Below, one piece after another: positions 13,348-16,857 of a stretch of DNA of 16,857 nucleotides. Under the pieces are notes generated by a model. That model was not told the origin of the DNA. It saw only the letters and a program-made list of their open reading frames with translations, and ran no database searches. Both the position numbers and the translations under genes were made by a program. Within the stretch, counting starts at the first letter, position 1, and each line of letters opens with the position of its first letter. The stretch is from a bacterium. Its GTDB lineage: Bacteria > Cyanobacteriota > Vampirovibrionia > Gastranaerophilales > Gastranaerophilaceae. The DNA lies in contig SFZC01000034.1 of the NCBI GenBank assembly GCA_004558955.1, positions 1-16,857 of the forward strand. Reading direction: 5' to 3'.

Positions 13348-15078
13348 ATGAGTGAAAATAAAAAATTTTTGGAAGGATGTGAAAAGTTACCTGATGGCAG
13401 ATATAGAATCGTAGAACATATGACAGTTGTTCCGATTAAATCTAATGAACCTATCAATGAGAAAATCATGGTGGAAGGAAAAGAAATTTCACCAAAACAT
13501 AAATACACGTTGATGATATGGGATAACAAGCCGAATTTTAATTCTAGGTGTTATCAGTATGTTATCGATAGAGTTATTAAAGAAAATAGACCTACTTTTT
13601 GTTTAGCAGACCATCCTTTGGATGATTGTGAAGCAGATTCTACTAGAATTTGTGGTTGTGGAAAAAATTATAGAAAAAGAGGGGAATGGCTAGTTGCTGA
13701 CATATATTTGTTTGGACCGATAGGTGATACTTTAGCACAAGGATTTGACTTAGGAGTGCCAATAAATTGCTCGTCATCGATTTTAGGTACTCTTGATGAT
13801 TATGGAAATGTAATAAACGATTCCACCTTCTACCTTGAAAGAATTTGTGATATTTTAGGTGTAGGAAATTTTCCTAGCAATGGAATTTATCATTATTTAG
13901 ACCACGAAGATAAAATTGATGACAGTAATTATTCTTTTGAAACTATTTCAGAAAATGGATTCAAGGAATCGACACAAAAAGAAAATTTAACTATCTTAGA
14001 TAAACAGAACATCACGGAATCAGCGGAAAATACGCAAAACGATAAAGCCGTTGAGAAAGAAAGTGATGATTCTATAGGAGAAGAAAAAATGCCAGAAAAC
14101 ACAAATGACGAACTGATTCAGCAGTCAATGATGCTCAACATCAAGAGTATGATTAAAGACGCTGAAAACATGGACAGTCCATTTGACAAGAAAGAAGCAC
14201 TCGTTTCGGCTGATAGTTTTGCAAAAAAACTCACAGATGACACACTTCATGTAGAAATCTGTAAGAAGATTGAAGACACAGACAACGAAATCAAGGAACT
14301 TTCTGCAAAAGGACTTCAAACGGACGACCTCGCTAACAAATGCAAGGCACTTGAAGATGAGAACAAGAAAGTTTCTGATGAACTTGAAGCACTCAAGGCT
14401 GAAAAAGCCGACATTGAGGAAAAACTCAAGACTGTTACAAATATGTATGAGGAAGAACAGTATAAAGCAAGTGAGGATGAACTTGAAAAGAGTGCTGAAC
14501 TTGAAGAAAAAAATCACAGACTTTCAAAAGAACTTTGCTCACTTAAAGCAAAGAATCGTAATCTTGAAGGAATGATGAGAAGAAACCGTAGAGTTCTTGA
14601 AAGCAAGATGAACAAACTTGAAGCAGAATCTAATACAATGGTCGATGCTGATGTAGTTGTTGATTGTAAAAAGAAAATCAAGAAACTCGAAGGTGAAAAC
14701 GCTGACTTGTGCAAAAAGATTGAAGACCTTGAAGATACAATCACTTCTATGAAGAAAGCAAATGACGCTATTGATGCAGAAGCAAATGTTGAAGAAATCT
14801 TGACTCTTAAACGTGCAGTAGAACAGTTGACTGCAAAGAATAATCGACTTCGTAGAGCATTGAATGAAGCAAAGGCTGAAAAAGAAGAAGTTAAAAAGAC
14901 ACGTTTTTCAACTTTGAAGAAAGAAATGGACGAAGATGATGAAGTTATTGTTGACGATGAACTTATCAATGATGAAATTGATAATGTAGTTGTTGATGAT
15001 GGTCGAGTTGTAGTTGCGGAAGAAGACGATGACAAAAGTGATGAAATTATGGAACGTCTTCTCGCTCACAAATATTAA
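13348..15078 (+). CDS. Prohead protease fused to coiled-coil head scaffold
   Basis: 576 aa. Residues about 1-190 match the T4 gp21/assemblin-like prohead protease fold: WDNKPNFNSRCYQYVIDRVI, His89 in LADHP, and the serine region INCSSSILG (142-144) about 53 residues later. Residues 190-247 are a low-complexity Asn/Glu/Ser linker. Residues 248-560 are an almost continuous coiled coil (ALEDENKKVSDELEALKAEK and similar) with a very acidic tail, as expected of an internal scaffold that the protease digests during maturation. RBS AGAGG, ATG 13348. In T4 these are separate genes 21 and 22; here they are one frame with an internal start at 14089. Codon use shifts toward C/G endings after the linker. 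Confidence 0.85.
   Translation: MSENKKFLEGCEKLPDGRYRIVEHMTVVPIKSNEPINEKIMVEGKEISPKHKYTLMIWDNKPNFNSRCYQYVIDRVIKENRPTFCLADHPLDDCEADSTRICGCGKNYRKRGEWLVADIYLFGPIGDTLAQGFDLGVPINCSSSILGTLDDYGNVINDSTFYLERICDILGVGNFPSNGIYHYLDHEDKIDDSNYSFETISENGFKESTQKENLTILDKQNITESAENTQNDKAVEKESDDSIGEEKMPENTNDELIQQSMMLNIKSMIKDAENMDSPFDKKEALVSADSFAKKLTDDTLHVEICKKIEDTDNEIKELSAKGLQTDDLANKCKALEDENKKVSDELEALKAEKADIEEKLKTVTNMYEEEQYKASEDELEKSAELEEKNHRLSKELCSLKAKNRNLEGMMRRNRRVLESKMNKLEAESNTMVDADVVVDCKKKIKKLEGENADLCKKIEDLEDTITSMKKANDAIDAEANVEEILTLKRAVEQLTAKNNRLRRALNEAKAEKEEVKKTRFSTLKKEMDEDDEVIVDDELINDEIDNVVVDDGRVVVAEEDDDKSDEIMERLLAHKY
14076..15078 (+). CDS. Nested in-frame scaffold protein (internal start at 14089)
   Basis: AGGAG at 14076-14080 is followed, after 8 bases, by ATG at 14089-14091 (MPENTNDELIQQ), in frame with the protease-scaffold fusion and exactly at the end of the linker. 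It would make a protease-free scaffold of 329 aa. Nested scaffold starts within protease genes are known in lambda (C/Nu3) and herpesviruses, where they set a high scaffold-to-protease ratio. The coordinates given include the RBS; the coding part starts at 14089. That it is used is inference. Confidence 0.6.
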
Positions 15079-15087
15079 TGGATAAAT

Positions 15088-15107
15088 CGCTCTCTTTTAT
15101 GAGAGCG
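15088..15107 (+). repeat. Intergenic hairpin after the scaffold gene
   Basis: CGCTCTC, loop TTTTAT, GAGAGCG: a perfect 7-bp stem 9 bases past the stop. The T7 run is 18 bases further on, so it is at best a weak terminator; it could protect or tune the message for the next gene. Confidence 0.65.
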
Positions 15108-15149
15108 GATTATTATAGAAAATTTTTTTAATATAGGAGATAAATTATT

Positions 15150-15386
15150 ATGGTTAACGTAAAATGTTGTAACGGGGTTTCATATGGATATACTTTTACC
15201 CCAAAAGATACAAACAATGTAGAATTGGCTTTTGTTGGAAATGCAGGCGAAATTCTTAAAGATTTGGCTATTGTGGCAAATAACGCTACTTTTGTTGTAA
15301 ATGCAGACACGGGTGTTGTAACAGTGACTCCAGCAAGTACCTCAAGAGTTGACATTGTTGCACAGAGAGCATATCCACATGCATAA
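15150..15386 (+). CDS. Small putative head protein, 78 aa
   Basis: MVNVKCCNGVSYGYTFTPKD, then a run of Ala/Val/Asn/Thr-rich beta strands (ATFVVNADTGVVTVTPASTS), ending YPHA. Low charge and beta-rich, unlike the acidic early proteins elsewhere in the window. Good GGAG site 10 bases before ATG. Its place after the protease-scaffold gene and before a terminator suggests a structural or decoration protein; I do not recognise the family. Confidence 0.65.
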   Translation: MVNVKCCNGVSYGYTFTPKDTNNVELAFVGNAGEILKDLAIVANNATFVVNADTGVVTVTPASTSRVDIVAQRAYPHA

Positions 15387-15407
15387 TTAAATTATTAATT
15401 TAATTAT

Positions 15408-15441
15408 AAAAGACCTAGAATAAAAACCTAGGTCTTTTTTT
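15408..15441 (+). terminator. Strong Rho-independent terminator of the head genes
   Basis: Perfect 11-bp stem AAAAGACCTAG/CTAGGTCTTTT (15408-15418 with 15428-15438), 9-base loop, continuing T-run. It also lies just past the stop of the convergent nuclease gene, where it can act with a weaker tail on the minus strand. Confidence 0.92.
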
Positions 15442-15443
15442 AT

Positions 15444-16178
15444 TTATAAATCGAATATAGTTAAATATTTGGAAAAACATTCGTTTAATTTTTCTTCAAT
15501 ATTTTCATCATAACGAATACGTAATAAATTTATATTGTTTTCTTTACAATATTTATTTTTAATTTTGTCTTTAATTTTATTAGTTTCAAATTCAGTAATC
15601 ACATCTTCATCGCTCATAGAATTTGAAAATTTAATAGGCATAAAATGTTGTCTACCATCATATTCTATACATAAATTTTTAGAGGGAATATAAAAATCAA
15701 ATCTTAATCTACCTCGTTCATGAAATCTACAATCATCAAATATTTTTTGAGTTTCGTAATGAATGTTGTGAAATTCTAACCAATAAGAAATTGTATTTTC
15801 ACCTTTAGAAGATGTACAATAAGGACATCGACCTTCTTGTAAAAATCTTGTAGCAATTGGCTTAAAACATCTATTACATGAATTGCATTTTATTCTCACT
15901 ATATCATGAGAAGACATATAATTAACTTCACTATAATCAAATTTATTTTTGAATCTATATTTACATTCTTCTATGTAAGAACTTGTGTCATATTTGAAAT
16001 GATTCGAACATTTTGAGCAACCTCTTCCTTGTAAATGCTCATGAGGTTTCATTTCAAAATATCCGTGATTTTCTATATTACATTTGATTCTTACTTTGGT
16101 ATCATCATTAATATAGTTTACTTCTGAATAATCATAGTGTTGTGCATTTTCACATAAGCCAAGCAAGGAAGATTCCAC
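15444..16178 (-). CDS. Zinc-ribbon homing-type nuclease, PD-(D/E)XK or VSR-like
   Basis: 244 aa from GTG at 16178. Two tandem DNA-binding repeats of the DYSEVNY...RIKC...GxGCxxC kind (about 13-58 and 78-121) precede a VSR/EDxHD-like nuclease core: GENTISYWLE (Glu127), LRFDFYIP (Asp161) and CIEYDGRQHF (Glu172, Asp174, His178). Such repeat-nuclease proteins are common selfish genes in large phages. The GTG has no RBS; TTG at 16164-16166 lies 8 bases after AAGGTGG and is the alternative start (240 aa). A stop codon lies just upstream in frame. It has its own promoter (16216-16244) and an RBS-covering hairpin. Confidence 0.8.
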   Translation of the reverse strand: MESSLLGLCENAQHYDYSEVNYINDDTKVRIKCNIENHGYFEMKPHEHLQGRGCSKCSNHFKYDTSSYIEECKYRFKNKFDYSEVNYMSSHDIVRIKCNSCNRCFKPIATRFLQEGRCPYCTSSKGENTISYWLEFHNIHYETQKIFDDCRFHERGRLRFDFYIPSKNLCIEYDGRQHFMPIKFSNSMSDEDVITEFETNKIKDKIKNKYCKENNINLLRIRYDENIEEKLNECFSKYLTIFDL

Positions 16179-16193
16179 CTTTTAAGGTGGAAT
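16172..16193 (-). promoter_or_regulatory. RBS-sequestering hairpin in the nuclease leader
   Basis: ATTCCACCTT, loop TT, AAGGTGGAAT: a perfect 10-bp stem. On the minus strand the Shine-Dalgarno AAGGTGG is wholly paired with CCACCTT. It would hold translation off unless it is opened or a transcript starts inside it. Confidence 0.65.
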
Positions 16194-16215
16194 AGGAATT
16201 GCTTGATATACATAT

Positions 16216-16244
16216 ATTTTATAAAAGAAAACTAAATTTGTCAA
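16216..16244 (-). promoter_or_regulatory. Sigma70 promoter of the nuclease gene
   Basis: Minus strand TTGACA (16239-16244), 17-base spacer, TAAAAT (16216-16221). Transcripts would begin near 16209 and include the whole hairpin. Confidence 0.8.
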
Positions 16245-16300
16245 TCTTTTTCGCAAAAATCGAATGAATTTAAAAACTTTGCTCCAAAAATATTAACTAT

Positions 16301-16314
16301 TATAACTATATAAT
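16301..16314 (+). promoter_or_regulatory. Possible tnpB promoter (-10 region)
   Basis: TATAACTATATAAT contains TATAAT (16309-16314), with no -35 at 17 bases. It resembles the AACTAT-TATAAT block seen at 13309. Confidence 0.35.
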
Positions 16315-16320
16315 AAGAAA

Positions 16321-16338
16321 GGGATTCGTATGAATCCC
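16321..16338. repeat. Hairpin upstream of tnpB, probable IS left-end hairpin
   Basis: GGGATTC, loop GTAT, GAATCCC, 30 bases before the tnpB ATG. Together with the palindrome at 971-988 it would mark the subterminal hairpins of an IS200/IS605-type element about 1.45 kb long. Exact ends are not resolved. Confidence 0.5.
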
Positions 16339-16368
16339 TAACATCAAACAATAATCGGAAGTTATTGA

Positions 16369-16857
16369 ATGACAGATAATATAGTTAATAGAGCGTTGAA
16401 AGTCAGATTGTATCCTACTCAAGAACAGAAAGAATTCCTAGATAAATCTTTAGGAACATCACGCTTTTTCTATAATTATCGCTTGAATGAACAGATTGAA
16501 TTTTATAAAAATGAGATAGAACCCATAAAAGATAATGAAAAATTAAAGAAAGAAAAATACAAATTTTTCAAGCCAACATCAAAGAAACAATTCAAGGAAA
16601 AGTTTGAATGGGCAAAAGAATGTTCAGATGACTGTTTGAATTCAACTGAAAGAAATTTGCAGTCAGCATTTAATAACTTTTTCAAAAGTTTGAACAAATC
16701 AAGAAAAGGAAAGATGGGTTTTCCGAAATTCCGTTCTAAAAAACAACACAAAGATTCTTATACAGAATGTCATGTAAAAAAGAACGCATTTGACTTCCAT
16801 AACAGAAAAATAAACATTTCAAAATGTACTCCGATTTATTTCAAACATCGTGAAAAA
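16369..16857 (+). CDS. tnpB: TnpB-family RNA-guided nuclease, N-terminal part (continues at position 1)
   Basis: Start of an IS200/IS605-type TnpB (OrfB) that runs off the right edge and resumes at position 1; the joined protein is 458 aa. This part carries the typical N-terminal segment (KVRLYPTQEQKEFL, then FYNYRLNEQ) and the FNNFFKS...GFPKFRSKK region seen before the RuvC core in this family. TnpB proteins are omega-RNA-guided DNA nucleases that help their IS persist. The ATG at 16369 is the first in frame; no strong Shine-Dalgarno precedes it. A hairpin (16321-16338) lies about 30 bases upstream. No tnpA transposase is present, so the element could move only with help in trans. Confidence 0.93.
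   Translation, partial: MTDNIVNRALKVRLYPTQEQKEFLDKSLGTSRFFYNYRLNEQIEFYKNEIEPIKDNEKLKKEKYKFFKPTSKKQFKEKFEWAKECSDDCLNSTERNLQSAFNNFFKSLNKSRKGKMGFPKFRSKKQHKDSYTECHVKKNAFDFHNRKINISKCTPIYFKHREK
16764..16857. repeat. Terminal direct repeat, right copy (94 bp)
   Basis: Exact copy of positions 1-94, within the coding part of tnpB. The codon that starts at 16765 corresponds to the codon that starts at 2, so the join is in phase. Confidence 0.97.

Noticed and set aside
14514..15035. Minus-strand Ser-rich 173-aa frame, and similar Phe- or Ser-rich frames opposite other genes
   Set aside because: These are antisense shadows of the Glu/Lys/Asp-rich coding strand (for example the coiled coil), without RBS.
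15444..16178. Nuclease gene truncated at its N-terminus by the IS insertion
   Set aside because: A near-consensus promoter and leader hairpin lie between the gene and the likely IS end, so the 5' region looks complete.
1..16857. CRISPR array
   Set aside because: No regularly spaced repeat series was seen; the repeats found are pairs only.

Overview
The window is AT-rich, densely packed phage-type DNA. Its first 94 bases are repeated exactly as its last 94 bases (1-94 = 16764-16857), and a tnpB reading frame runs in phase across that join. It therefore closes on paper into a 16,763-bp circle. I saw no terminase, portal, major capsid, tail or polymerase gene, so the circle is not a self-sufficient tailed-phage genome. 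It is better read as part of a larger, T4-like or jumbo-type phage genome (RecA, NAD-dependent DNA ligase, RNA ligase, tRNAs, prohead protease with scaffold, homing nucleases), or as an assembly closed inside a repeated IS gene. Strong Shine-Dalgarno sites and sigma70-like promoters point to a low-GC bacterial host; I cannot name it.

Layout: (a) 16369-16857 continuing at 1-982, a TnpB gene of the IS200/IS605 type with hairpins at both ends and a probable 3' omega-RNA. (b) 979-3340, minus strand: two unknown proteins, a RecA/UvsX recombinase and a 54-aa leader gene. (c) 3419-6378, minus strand: a train of small, mostly unknown genes, several below 60 codons and two broken by one-base frameshifts. 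(d) 6447-10711, minus strand: an operon behind a near-consensus promoter, ordered unknown 362-aa protein, RNA ligase, Cys-rich protein, frameshifted protein, LigA. A 52-aa gene (10772-10930) lies upstream. (e) 11021-11725, minus strand: four tRNAs (Gln, Asn, Glu and one with an unusual anticodon loop) and a 335-nt structured stretch that starts with a lone tRNA T-arm plus acceptor 3' half. (f) 12021-13202, minus strand: an HNH homing endonuclease between two copies of a 27-bp repeat. (g) 13348-15386, plus strand: late head genes, a prohead protease fused to a coiled-coil scaffold with a well-placed internal start, a 78-aa protein and a strong terminator. (h) 15444-16178, minus strand: a zinc-ribbon PD-(D/E)XK-like nuclease whose Shine-Dalgarno is locked in a hairpin.

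How it fits together: RecA, LigA and RNA ligase with the tRNAs form a DNA/RNA maintenance module, and the RNA ligase probably repairs nicked tRNAs. The plus-strand head genes look like the late module. Three selfish elements (tnpB, HNH and PD-(D/E)XK nucleases) sit at module borders. The most interesting points are the T-arm-led structured RNA, the nested scaffold start, the RBS-sequestering hairpin, the repeated promoter-leader element, the altered RecA Walker A, and three single-base frameshifts in homopolymers.
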